From Eremophila alpestris peregrina (lineage: Eukaryota; Chordata; Aves; Passeriformes; Alaudidae), in NCBI GenBank assembly GCA_009792885.1, contig WMCF01000080.1:1823134-1887133 (forward strand): a DNA stretch of 64,000 nucleotides. The letters run 5' to 3'. The notes beneath the pieces were generated by a model. The model was not told where the DNA came from, searched no databases, and saw only the letters and a list, made by a program, of their open reading frames with translations. The translations under genes were made by a program, and so were the position numbers. This document shows positions 34,571 through 46,616 of this stretch, piece by piece. Every line of letters begins with the position of its first letter. The first letter of the stretch is position 1.

Positions 34571-37361
34571 TTAAAAACACATACCTTTTTCCTCCCTGAC
34601 TGAGATTTAAACCTATTAAGGAATAACAGTGGAAGAAGATGGGTCTTTACCATCCATCCATAGGTCTTGGCAAAGGGGTTTCTAGAAAAGTTGTTTATAA
34701 TGCCTATAATTTTGAAAGTTTAAGGATAAAAATGTAAATAACAAAACGGATAGTGTAGTTAAATCATAAAGCATCTGTAAATCCAGGAACAAAATAATTC
34801 TGAGTAAACAAAAATTAGGGACATAGAAACAAAGATATTATTTGTGAAAAAATTGTAATGTAGAATCTCTGTTTTTAAAGTGAAAGATGGCCTCATTATT
34901 CTTAATTTTTGTTAAAGGTTATTACACAAAACCTTCTAAAAAGGATGTATTGAGAAATATGAATCACATCCCTTATTTATAATTTTCCCTTAAAAAAAAA
35001 ACAAACTAAGAGATGGGGGGGGGGGGAAGTAGCAATGTTATAAATACTGTAATATTTTACCAACAAATCAATTGTTTACATTTCCTGGAGCCAGGGCAAC
35101 ACTGTAATGTTACACATGCATTTCAATTGAGTTTACTAAAACAAAGTCAAGGAAAAATGAATTTAGCTTACTTCTAATCCCATTAAAATCATAATTCATT
35201 TGCCCATCTCAGTTTACTCAGCCACCTGATAACACATTCTTAACTAATGTGCCTAGTGATTCTCTGGAGAAAAATCTCTCTAAAATGCAGGAGTGGGCCT
35301 ATGTGTTAGAAGTAGTGCTAAATCTAGTCAAATCCATATTCTGTGACTACTAGACCAATGTGAATTATATTATTAGTCACACTCATCGGTATGAAATGGA
35401 ACAAATCTAATGGAACTAAGAACAGAGATAAATAAGAACCCTTTTTTTTCTTTTTTTTTTTGTTTATCCAGACCTTCAATACAAGTAGGAATGAATTAAG
35501 CATGCATTCCATGCTAATGCATTTTTCCTAAAATTAGACAAAGTTAATGGTTAAAGAATGCAAGTGGGCAAACTGCATACAGATAAAACTAATATCTACC
35601 TTACAGTATGTTGGTCAAAGGTAATATAATCTTATAAATCTCAGCAGTGGATAAACTTGTCTAAAATAAAATAAACTCCTTGAAATTCAGTGGAGGAGGA
35701 AGGGTTGATTTACCTCTCTTCAGATTAGTTTATCTTTTAAATAGAGAAACAAATTAATTGCCAGTTTCCAAAGAAAGAAGAATGAATTTCATAGTATAGG
35801 ACTCTGTACTGTGCTGATTGTACAAACTGATGTTCTAAAATTTGTGTTCTCTCTTTGCATGTGTGATCATTTATGAAACTTATCTAAATCAGCCTTCTCA
35901 ACTATAGAAGTCTACACAGAGAATTCAAATAGGGTTATAAGTTGTATTCTGAGTCTACAAGTGAATAAAATGTATAATGATGAATTCCATATACGTAATG
36001 TAGTTTTACCTATGTATTCTAAATTTTCCGTTGTGCCAAACATTTGGGAGAAATTAAAAAGGAGATATCAAACTCTTAACTCCAAGGCACCTCATGTTAT
36101 TACTGAAAAGACTCACTTTTTTTTTTTTATTAAGAGCAATTTGGATTTGTCTTTTTTGCTAAAGTAGTGTACACTGTAATTTTGAAGTGTTCTATTTCAC
36201 AGAGTTGAGGTACTACAAATATTGAGACTTCATATGTCAGAGTGGATCAAAGACTTGGATGGATTACTTTTCAAGAAAATTATCATCACCAGATTTTAGA
36301 AACTGAACACTAAAAGCTCGACATTTGAAAATGAAAACATTGAAAAAAAGACCACATTTTATCAGCGTATTTTGCATGACCAGATGGCAATAATTTTATT
36401 TATCTTTATTTCAGTGGATTTTCTTGAGAGCTTTTTTTCTCGGTTAGTTGTGAGAAAACAAAAAAGACAAAGGCTTTTCAATTTCTACGCCTTAAATGCA
36501 TATTTAGGTGTCTAAAATAAAGTGTCAAAGTCTCTATATGTGCTGCTCTTGCTACTGCTGCTCTTGTTACTGCTTAACTTTGCTGAAAAGTGCAGTATGG
36601 CTGAAAATCCGGCTATGTGTGTGTAAGTGCCAAGTAGAGAACGTAGGATATTATCACCACTACTCAGAATGCATACTGAGTAAGAACAAAAAGACTTTTA
36701 TTTGGGTGACTGGTAATATGTTTGTAATTTTTGAAGGGTCTCTACAGACTTTATTGTGATAATCTGTTTGAGTACAGATGTAAGAACACAACACTTTTGC
36801 CCTTCTGCATCTTTTGGCTATACTGATGTCCTTTAAAAATATCATCTGTCCACCTTTTCCTTCAAGATTTTCCATTTTTTTATAGTTTAGTCAGCAGAAA
36901 ATCAAAACCAAAGTAAGTATGCAGACTATAATTCTCAAGCTTTTACTGCTGTGTTCAAAGTGACAACCATGATCTAGACTCATTTGTTTTGTTCATGTTA
37001 GTATGACATACATTATTAGCATAAATAAAATGTTTACAAACATCTTTAACTTCCATAAGGAAAAGAACTTAATGCATACTTTCAATTCCATGGTTAAGCA
37101 AATTTCCCTTTGCTTATTCCCTAAACTTTGTCTGTATTTGTTAGACAGAGACAGAAATTTTAAAGACCATAATTTTTCCTACCTACATAAAGCATGAGTT
37201 TTAACATGGAATGAGTAATTTCTGGCTTGTCACAAACCATTTCTTTCCAATTGCCTACAAAGGATGCTTTGGAAACTAGCATAGACAAGATATTTAAGTT
37301 TAAAAGGCAAAATCTTGTTTTACACAACGGAGGAGTACGTATTTTCTGTGAGATTCAAGTT
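34571..37361. other. Repeat-poor intergenic DNA
   Basis: Contains a 12-G run at 35015-35026 and T runs at 35442-35461 and 36117-36128. No gene is recognised. Confidence 0.55.
35015..35026 (+). repeat. Homopolymer run of 12 G
   Basis: Twelve consecutive G bases in an AT-rich setting, shortly after a run of nine A. It could form intermolecular G-quadruplex structure and is a likely length polymorphism. Confidence 0.9.
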
Positions 37362-37440
37362 TATCCAGCTTGAGAAGGAGCTTGGCACAGCAGACCTCCA
37401 GAGGCCCTGTCCCATCTAATTGGTTTCTGTGATTTTAAGA
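37362..37440 (+). mobile_element. Short CR1 3' tail
   Basis: GCACAGCAGACCTCCAGAGG is followed by CCCTGTCCCATCTAATTGG and a single TTCTGTGATTTT. This resembles the last 80 bases of CR1 (normally CAGACCTCCAGAGGTCCCTTCCAACC...TTCTGTGATTCT). Confidence 0.6.
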
Positions 37441-38863
37441 TGTTTCTTTTCAAGTCATTTAGATTATATTAACCATCTTAACTGGGCTTAATGTTCTATA
37501 AGTCTTTGATATTAATTACATCAATAAAATTAACTATTTATTGGTAACAGACTGGATCCTCTCAGCCTTTTTGGATTTTTTCCATGTATTTGAGAAAAAA
37601 AAAATTGAATTAATTTTCTTAATTATTAGGTTGTGTTCTCCTTCTCTTTATCTCCATAAATTCAATGTTTTTTTTCTTTTCTGTCTCTTTCTATTTCAGA
37701 GATTTACCCATGATCCAATAAAACAGTAGCTTCAGGGCAACAGTGCCATCCAAAGAGCAGTCAAATAAGAATTTAACATATAGTAAAAAACCCATAAGTT
37801 TTTCAACTCATTTTGAAATTTAGTTTTCTTTGTTCAATAGTAGGAAAAACAAATAGGTACAAAAATGTGTTAATCTTTATTCCCACACTCTTTAGAATCA
37901 TAAACTAAGATAGATGTCCAAATTTTCATACTTCTAGCAGATGAAAAAGTAATTATGTAAGATACATGTCAAATATTACCATGTATTACGCAGAATTTTG
38001 TATTACTACTCCATTAAAACTGTATGGAAAAAACAAACAGAAAAAAAAACCAACAAAACTTGTCCTCTGACGCAGGCACCAAATTTCAGTTAGTTTAAAA
38101 TTCTCAATGTGCCAGGTAGGCTGACAAACTCAGAGTGCTCACGCTCTGGAAGAAATTGATTTTGACTTCCTATGAAAATTTGTTTTCTATAAAGGAGGTG
38201 TCAAAGTCTATCCGAAACTCTCTGGCTGGTGTTGTGTGACAGGTGAATGTTTCATTTCATTCTGTGACACTGATTAGATTCTGAGATTTTTCATCTACCC
38301 AAGCTGTAAGTTGGATTCTTTTCTTCACAATTAATACAATATTCAGTGTCATTTTGGACCTACTAGCGTGCTCCCTTTGGAAAAGCAGAACATTAGTAGT
38401 CCTATATTATGATATGTTTACGCTCTTTTCAGAAAATCTATTTCAAAATTAAAAATCAAAACTGATGCTTGGTATTACTTTACTGAAAAGTGACAGACAG
38501 CAATATGTCTTGAACTGAGGGCTGTGGAAATAAAATGTACCGCTTTTCTGTAAACAAAGTACTGTATAACCTCCTGACCACAGGAGAAATTACATTAACA
38601 GTTATGCCCTTTGTTTTCTTGAGGAATGAAAGACATTTTCTGTGTGTTTAAATGTCTCAAGAGTAGGGCGATACAGGTTCTCTAATTCTTAATGCAATTA
38701 GTACTGTTAGTATTTTAAAGAGGTTTTTTTTATTATTTTAGAGTCATATTCTAGAGTTCTTTATTCTTTCCTTTAAGATATACTGCAAGCTTACTGACAT
38801 CAATTTCAAAAATGCTGTTCTCTTAATGTATTTACAGTTTGCCATTATGTGTATTGTTTGGGG
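37441..38863. other. Unassigned AT-rich intergenic DNA
   Basis: No gene or transposon is identified. The block near 38060-38280 is smooth and repeat-free. Confidence 0.5.
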
Positions 38864-39361
38864 TTTTTTTTTTAAGTAGCTTTGAATTTATTTAGCAGAT
38901 GCAATCCTCACACTACTTTCAGGCTTATTATCATCACACCTCTTTCTATTCAATATTATCAACATCATCCCACTCATCACAATCTTGCCTGAATCAAAGG
39001 CAACTTGTTTCTTGTTGGTGGAAGCTTTGAATGAATAATTCATCTGGAAAAGCCTTCTATGTTGTACATTTCCAGAAGACAGAGCAATTCTCTTGTCAAT
39101 CACAGTGGCTCTGTCAGTACTAAGTTCCATACAGTATGTGTTCCAAATGTACGGGGGATGACAAGCAGCTGAGATTACCAGCTGTGTTAGTCCTGGCCAT
39201 CCTTTTAGCCTTTCTTTGACAGAACATTCAAATTCAAGTCTCACTCTAACACTGCATTGAGAAATCAGTGTCAAAATTTCCTCTCTGTTCTCACCAGTAC
39301 AGTTTGGTTGAAAGCTCTGACAGATATTGCAACCAAACTGGTCACAAGCCACAGTTACTCA
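38864..39361 (-). pseudogene. Candidate retrocopy of an unidentified mRNA (154-codon ORF plus poly(A))
   Basis: On the minus strand an open frame runs from just after a TGA (near 39361) to a TAA at 38888-38890. An AATAAA overlaps the stop (complement 38887-38892), and 13 bases further a run of 10 A follows (plus-strand T run 38864-38873). The protein has seven cysteines, including a CNIC pair near the start and an NCT glycosylation site. It also has a hydrophobic stretch near the C-terminus (KIVMSGMMLIILN) and a polar tail ending ASAK. No ATG begins the frame; the first codon shown is GTG. Upstream the same frame continues with two stops up to the LTR at 39490. I do not recognise the family. 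It could be a dead retrocopy, the last exon of a gene, or chance. Confidence 0.35.
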
Positions 39362-39489
39362 TCTCCAGATAGCTAAATTTAATTTTGGCTCCTGAGTTTT
39401 CTTATGCCTAGACAAGCTGGGCTCAGGCTGGCTAAGTATGAAGGCAAAGCTTCAACTGATAGTGCAGAAATCTTCATACATTAAGACCT

Positions 39490-40204
39490 TCTCTTAGGTT
39501 GCAATGCATGATGTGATCAGAAACCATCAGATTTCAACCATCTGTTGAAATCAGGTGGTGCAGTGTTCTTTGTCTCTTCTCTGGCAGGGAGGGTGGATAT
39601 CCTCTGTTAATGGCCCAGCTATTAAAACCAGGTGGGGCAGTGTCCCTTACCTCTTCCACAACCCATCATCCCTCCAGGGAGATATCTTCTGTTAATGGGC
39701 CATTGAGTCTCACTGCATGACTGACAAACTTACATCATCCCATTGTGAGATGATCCACCCAGGGGGAGGAGCCAAGCATTCTTACCTGGATCAAAATCTG
39801 AGATTTGGAACACCACAGCAACCTGTTTCCACTGGAATCCCAGAGAAAGACCAGACCCATTTACACCACCACTGGACCTTCGGAGGAAAACTGCACCCTT
39901 CTACAGGATCATTGCTTCCACAGAACCACATCTGTCACTTCAGGAGGACTGCAGCCACCATTTAATTGGACTGCTACCAAGTCAGGTTGTATTCTGACTC
40001 TGTCAGTGGGGGTTTTTTTTAGTACTACTGCATTTTTATTTTAATTTTTCCTAGTAAAGAACTGTTATTCCTATTCCCATATCTTTGTCTAAGAGCACCT
40101 TAATTTCTAAATTATAATAATTCAGAGGGAGGGATTTTACATTTTCCATTTCAACGGAGGCTCCTATGTTCCTTAGCAGACACCTGTATTTTCAAACCAT
40201 GTAA
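39490..40204 (+). mobile_element. Songbird-type LTR, plus orientation
   Basis: Same family as 15767-16525. It starts near TCTCTTAGGTTGCAATGC and carries CTCTGTTAATGGCCC at 39601 and CTTCTGTTAATGGGCC at 39686. CACCACTGGACCTTCGGAGG lies near 39868, and CTACAGGATCATTGCTTCC near 39901-39919. TCAGGTTGTATTCTGACTC lies near 39981-40000, and AGTAAAGAACTGTTATTCC near 40053. The end is near CCTTAGCAGACACCTGTATTTTC and AAACCATGTA. An 85-bp internal duplication (spacing of the GTTAATGG motifs) is typical of the family because the other copy has it too. Confidence 0.8.
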
Positions 40205-41390
40205 AACACCTAAGCCTAAACATATTCCTGCTGACCTAGGTTGCCCTCTAGTCTCTTGGAGGATGGACTCCTTGTTACATCTAAAGATTAATCTTCAGAA
40301 GACTAGTTGTGACTCATTGATTATAGTACCACCAGCAGCATAAAATAAGAGGAAGAAAAGTTATACTGTAGGAATCTTTCACTCTAAAGCAAACACAAAT
40401 ATTGGGAGAGATACAATGTTGCACTTCAAAGATAGCGATATTAACATACTGTTTAATTCTGAAAGTAGAGATTTTGAAAGTACATGTTTTAAAATCTTTT
40501 CACTTTCTTCTTAAACAGATCTTTGTCAATATGACAGCTAATAGACCAACAAAAATTTGAATGACTGGCGTTAACGAAGTATGACTCTTCCCATCCACTG
40601 GAAGAATTTGAGAGTAAGTATCTATCTACACTAACAAGTAATGCAGCATTAAAAGAGCAGCTCTCAACTGCATGGATCTAACATTCAGACCATAGATGTT
40701 TTACAAGGAATGATTAGCCATAGTCTTATTCTGTGAGATGAGCAGTCAATAGCACTTGCACCATTTTTGACATGCTTCTGATTTGACTTTGTAGAAAAGT
40801 AATGCAGTTCATGTAGTCCAAGACTGAAAGAAAATCAGTGGAAAGATTAGGAGATCTATTTTAAAACCATGCTCATGTGCTGAGCTAAAATGCTAATGTG
40901 CAATGCAAAGCTACTACTTCTAAGAATACAAGCCTTAAAAAATATGCAGGGGGAGAACAGACATAAGACCTCTAAAGATCCATGAGAATGGATACACTAC
41001 CAGGCCTTTTATTTCTCCTGTAATTTGTGAATTTGCAAAATCAATGAATAGATATGGAATTGCTGTTTACCTCTGTGCAAGATAATGCCATCCTTCAGGA
41101 AGAAATAAAGCCTTCAAATAAATAAATAAATATAACAATCTGTGCATTTGTAATAACAGTGACTAATTCCATTTTTTTAAAGCAATGACATTTCTAGAAT
41201 GTATTCTTAACACTGAAATAGCTTTTAGATAGACTGAACATATTTAGTCTAATAACTGAAGTTGATTTTCCTCTTTAGAACACAGATTAGAAACAGCTTA
41301 TTATAAAAAACTTTTCTGACACAGGTAGTATAAGTTTCTGTAGTTGGCCTGATATTCAGGAAAGATGCCCTGCTAGATATTTTATTTGTA

Positions 41391-41396
<6 letters not shown>
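40205..41396. other. Unassigned intergenic DNA
   Basis: No gene or recognised repeat, apart from a short AAAT run near 41118-41132. Confidence 0.5.

Positions 41397-41423
<27 letters not shown>
41397..41423 (+). repeat. Poly(A) run of 27
   Basis: Twenty-seven consecutive A bases directly before the CR1 homology starts. It may be a slippage-prone microsatellite or the tail of an unrecognised retrosequence. Confidence 0.95.
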
Positions 41424-42406
41424 GTGCAGGTGAAATGGTGACTAATGGCCTGGTTACAGTGACCATGAAGAAGTTGAGTTTCAAATTGTTGGTACTAAGA
41501 GAAAAACTGCCAGCAAACTGCAGCCCTGGATATGGGAAGAGCTAAAAAAGACAGAAAGGTTCCATGGGAATATGTTTTGAAGGTATTGGGGCCTTCAAAA
41601 AATGCTGGTCATTTTCTGAAACCCATCTCTTTAGAGCATAGAAGCAGATGTTCTGAAAATGTTAGAAGTCAAGTATGTGGGACAGAAGTCTGCCTTAGCT
41701 GAGTGGAAATCTTTTGCTAGAACTCAGACAGTAAAGCAAAGTGTATGGAGCACGGACAGATGACAGGGGAAAACCAAAGAAATGCTCTTCACTGCTGTAA
41801 GGAGAAATTTTCTACAGCCAAAACTCTATTGTTTGATCTGACCAGCACTGGGAAGAACTATGAAGTGGGTTGGTTTTTAAAATATGTTAACAGAAAAAGG
41901 AGGAACAGAGGTAACAATGATCCATGACTCAGTGAGGTTGCTCTCATCATAAGTGGGACATATAAAAAACAGAGCCACTTCATGTCTTCTTGACTCTGTC
42001 TTTAACACCTTCCATCTCTGGAGCCCTGTGTAGAAGACTGATTGCAGACATAATAAACTCCCAGCTGACTCTGAACTTCCTGCTCCAGATAGATGGACAC
42101 TAATCTATGGGTCCTGATGGGATTAGTTTCAGTGTACTGAAAGATCTTGAAAATATCTTCACAAGATCTCAACATTCCTCAGCTGGTCTGAGCAATCTGG
42201 AGAGGTTTGAGTGAACTGGAAGGTGGTAAATGTCTCCGTTTCCATAAAGAGAATGAAAGAAGACCCTGGGAATTACAGGCCTGTCAGTCTCACTTCAGTG
42301 CCTGGTAAAAAACCCAGTGAGTATTTTTCTGAGAGCTCCTGAGGAAACACTTGAGAAACAGCACTTTCATTGGTCATAGCCAGCAAGGGCTCACAATGGG
42401 AAAGTC
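41424..42406 (+). mobile_element. CR1 LINE, endonuclease end to RT, plus strand
   Basis: An endonuclease C-terminal equivalent lies near 41450-41480 (CAGTGACCATGAAG, normally SDHE). A basic linker follows with FLKYVNRKRRNRG at about 41875-41915. RT then shows a GPDGI equivalent near 42112-42125, a DPGNYRPVSL equivalent near 42262-42292 and a GLTMGKS equivalent (normally GFTKGKSC) ending near 42406. The frame is broken many times. It stops exactly where a CR1(-) 3' tail begins. Confidence 0.75.
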
Positions 42407-43440
42407 ACAGAATTACAGAATCACAGAATAGTAAGTTTGGAAGGGACCACAGGGAGACATCTGTTCCAACATCCCTACTCAAGCACAGGATCATCCTAGA
42501 GCAAGTGGCCAAAAATTGCATACAGAAACTTATTTAATATTCCCAGTGTGGGAGACTCCTCTCTGGAAAGTTGGTTTCAGCAGTCAGTCACCTGCACAGT
42601 AAAGAAGTTCTTGCACATATTCAGATAGAACTTCCTGTGCATCAGTTTCTGTCAATTGTCTCTTGTCTTATTTACTTGGCACCACTGAGAGGATCCTAGA
42701 CCCATCCTCACCACCCCCTTCAGATATTTGTATGCATTGATGAGATCCATTCTCTGTCTTCTCTTCCCAAGGCTGAAACGGCCCAGCTTCTCTAACTAAA
42801 TGGCCTGATCCTGCTTCCATCTCATGTGTGTTTTCAGCTTACACTTGAGGAATGACAGTTCTCAATTCATTCACAGACATCTCTTGCCCCCTTGGTTCAA
42901 CTTCTTTTTTATCAGTCTGCACTGTTCTTGAGCTGGGAGGAAGTGACCCTGGAAGAACAACCCTTTCCCTGCAGTGCGAGCATTTCCCTGAAATCCCCAG
43001 GGGATTCTTTCAAGAAAACTCACTAAAGCTAGCCCTCAAGTTCTCGTTCCTGAAGTCCATGGTTACAATCTTACTTGCTACATTGCTCACTCCTCACCCA
43101 ATACAGAACTCTACAATCTCATGGTCACTACACAGTCAAGGCTGCCCCAAACCTTCACATCCCCCACAAGGCCTTCCTTGCTGCTTTGTGTGAAGTCCAG
43201 CAGCTACAATATTCCTTTTGGGATCCTCCACTATCCATGACAGGAAGCTGTGATCAGTGCTTTTCAGGAACCTGCTGGGCTGTTGGTGTTTCACAGTGAT
43301 GCTTCTGCACCAGATGCCAGGGTAGTTAAAATCTCCCAACAGAACCAGTGTCTGTGTTTCTGAGGCAGCTCTGTGCTTGTGCATGTAGAAGGCCTCACCC
43401 ATAAACTTACTACTTCTATCCCAAACAAGAGAGAAGGCCT
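42407..43440 (-). mobile_element. CR1 LINE, minus strand, RT region missing
   Basis: 42407-42800 is the CR1 3' end in complement: CAGAATCACAGAATAG, GGAAGGGACCAC, TAAAGAAGTTCTTGCACAT, GCACCACTGAGAGGATCC, GATGAGATCCATTCTCTGTCTTCTC. At about 42805 the sequence jumps to the linker (complement of CTGCTTCCATCTCATGTGTG) and then endonuclease. On the minus strand the endonuclease reads QTLVLLGDFNYPGIW near 43310-43352 (the GDFN catalytic motif) and FLSWIVEDPKR near 43215-43250. The middle of ORF2 is absent. It may be one deleted copy or two joined ones. Confidence 0.75.
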
Positions 43441-46384
43441 ATGGAAAAACAAATTAAATATTTTGAAACCTAATCTTGAGAATTTGCTGACTTAAATAAT
43501 GGCATGTATCTCTTCATTTTCTAATTCTCCACGTCAGCTGATTCCCTCCAAAGGTATCTTGCTCCTTTATGACTCACAAATTAATGATATCTTGTTTGTT
43601 TGTTATTTTCCTCTCTTGATGGTATTGAAATAACAAGCTTCTTGATGGTTATTCAAAAATTATGATGTGGAAGTGATTAAAAATTTTCTTAACTAATTTC
43701 CCTCCCCATGAGTCTCTTCATCCATCAGGAAGAGAGAAAGAGGCAGAACATTTCTCTCGCTACAGCACTAAAGATCTACCTTGTGATATAAATCTTTTTG
43801 CAGGTGTTATTTTATAGATAAAGTAGATTTGAAGATGTCCTTATTGTTACCATGTTTTTCCCTAATGGGCTTGTTTAGGTACAGCTCTCTCTAAATAGAG
43901 AATGATTAGTGAGAATACCTGGCTAATCATAGGGGTTTTATTACTGCTGAGTTGCTACATAGCCTTGGGCCAGTCTTTAAACTTCCAAGAACATTAATTT
44001 TATTCTCATTTCCTAAGAAGAACCATAGAAAGATCTTTAAGATCAGATACTACAATGATTGATGGTAAAGAGAGAAGATAGATGTAGAACAATTATGTTT
44101 GAACTTCTAAGTGACAGTTAATTGATGTGTTATTATCCATCAAAGCATTATAATTATTTAAAGAACTCCTTATTCACTTTTGTCTCAAGTCCACAACCCA
44201 GAAAGTAATAGAAAAATCAATGCTGTTTAGCCACAAGTACAACAATCTATCAACAAATTAATTGTTAATTTGTAAGTCTTTCTCCTAATGTTCAAGCCTA
44301 GAGAGCCTTTTTTGAAAGTTTCTTTTCTTAACTGAGCTTACAAAATATGTAAGAAGAAAATGTGTCACAGAAAATATTTCTATTCAAAAGCAAATCTTAT
44401 ATGCTGGATTTTGAAAAAATATACTTTAAATATTAAAAACCAAACTAATTTTTCAATTTATCTAAAAATCTACTTCCCTTTCTACAGAGCTCAAATTTGC
44501 AATTTTTATACGTGATCATGTAACTCTTTTATTAAATTTTTGTTAAAATCATGCAGAATGAAGAATTAGTATTCTATTTTTGCTAGAGTCTGACAAAACA
44601 TCAAAAACCTCACTCCTTTAATTTTGTATGCAGTGCTTTTATTTCTAGTACATTTGTATGAAGAAGCTCATCATTTTGGAATTATGATTTGTTCCTAGAG
44701 AATTGTGATGCCAACTCATTGCCTTTTTATAGTTACCTCCAAATCACTGGAAAACAGTGTTCTAAAGGGGGGAGGACACAAAATTTTAAATTTATTAAAA
44801 GTTCATGATGATGTAGAAGTTAGTGAGCAATTTTAACCATGCTTTGTTCTATTTCTTTTTCATATATATTTCATAATTAATGGGCTTTTTAAATGTGCCT
44901 TAAAGTAGCTTAAAAAATGCTTACATTCAGATAAATGACCCTTCAAAGTTACTGGTGCATGGGTAACTTTATCCACATTGTTGCTGTAGCATTCATTATG
45001 ACAGATGATATGTTAAGAGACTAGAGAAAGACTCTTCCTAGTTATCTGCAGTATGGATATTATGTCAATATTGTAAATTTATAATTTTTTGCAGTTTTTT
45101 CTACTGTTCATCTTGTTGTGAGACCTATTGACAATAAATTAATGCCTTTGATAGGTACAGTAATTAAAGTTCACTAACTGACACATCCAAAAGAACCATT
45201 TAGAGGCCAGTAGACACACAGCTCGAATGTTGCAAAGTCTGGTTAACATCAGAGCCTCTTTACATGGCCAACACTAAGCTACTTCAAGTAAGGATTTTTT
45301 CATTATCACTAAAATTATGAAACACAGTTTCATACCCCCCCAAGAAAAGCAGTGTCTTGGAAGTATGTCCTGCTGAAACCATAGTGTGTTTACACAGACA
45401 TAAGACACTTTCCCAACAGTACAAAAACATTGTACCTTCCTCCTCTGGTAACACCTGCCTCTCCAAGCAAGCTTTCAATTTTTTGAGAGTTTCCCTAGCA
45501 TAACAAATTTCACACATGTTCTTGCAGCTAGTAGAGGATTAGTAAAACATAGGCTTGCGCTGTTCTCTTCTGACCTGTGTTCAATGGCTAAGGTCATGTT
45601 CTCTCTGAAAGCAGTATGCTGTAAATTGCTTGTATCTATTTCTGCCTGCAATTCACATTTATCTGTTGCAGTAGTAGTAACAAGCCTAACCACAACCACC
45701 ACAGAGTTTATTGAATTTAGAACAGTTGAATGACAATGTTTTTCTCTCACATTCCAGAACTGAATAATTTTCCTGCATGCTCTGAGACACCACAGACCTC
45801 CAATTGGAGAACTCAAGATGCTCTGAAAAGACACCAATACCTCAGATTATTCTGCTTAGAAAGAACCAAGCCAAAAGTCAATGCTATCACCAGTCTCAGA
45901 AAAATCAGTGAATTTTACTAGGAAAGATGAGAAGCTGGAATTCAGAGCCAGCGGACCACCCCTGGTTTAAAACTCCCTGTTGGCAATAAATTGCTTTTTT
46001 ATTAGCATCATGTAAAATTAGTCATTCATGTCAGCCTTGTGAGCATGCTGTTCTGGTCTGTCTTTAGCATCTGGAAAGCCAACACCAAGAAATTATAAGA
46101 AAGTCAGAGAAGTAAATTTTAGAGGCAATGAATTAAAAATTAATTAAGCCATTAATGAAAACATAAATTGAATTAATGAAATTGAATCAGCCATTTATTG
46201 TTGATGTTTGAAAGACACTGTAATGAACTCATTATATTCCTAAGGTATGTATTTGGCTTATCTTTCTCCTTACAGAACTCTTACAGAGAGAAAACTCTTC
46301 ATACAGAGAGAAAAGGACATATGTTCAATGAAACATATATTCTCTGTGTGACCTCAACATGGCCTCACTATCACATCAAATGAT
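43441..46384. other. Unassigned AT-rich intergenic DNA
   Basis: No supported gene. Overlapping ORFs on the minus strand at 45284-45837 (77 and 120 codons) lack any motif. Confidence 0.5.
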
Positions 46385-46616
46385 CTCAAGTTGCACCAGG
46401 GGAAGTTTAGATTGGATGTAAGGATATCGGACCTTGTAAGCACTGGAATAGGCTGCTCAGGAAAGTGACAGGATCATCATCCCTGCAAGTGTTCAAAAGG
46501 CATGTGGATGTGAGACTTGGGGATATGATTTAGTCATTTACATAGCAATGTGGGTGAACAGTGGAACTTAACGATTTTAGAGCTCTCTTCCAACTTAAAT
46601 GATTTTATGAATCTTA
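46385..46616 (+). mobile_element. CR1 LINE 3' end
   Basis: CTCAAGTTGCACCAGGGGAAG is followed by GATTGGATGTAAGGATATC, ACTGGAATAGGCTGCTCAGG, CATCCCTGCAAGTGTTCAAAAGG and GATTTTAGAGCTCTCTTCCAAC. It ends ATGATTTTATGAATCTT. This is a CR1 3'UTR of the type also present at 49600-49863. Confidence 0.85.

Noticed and set aside
43136..43402. 88-codon minus-strand ORF as a host gene
   Set aside because: It carries the CR1 endonuclease GDFN motif and belongs to the CR1 copy.
45284..45837. Overlapping 77- and 120-codon minus-strand ORFs
   Set aside because: No recognisable domain, no splice or polyadenylation context, and AT-rich random-looking composition.
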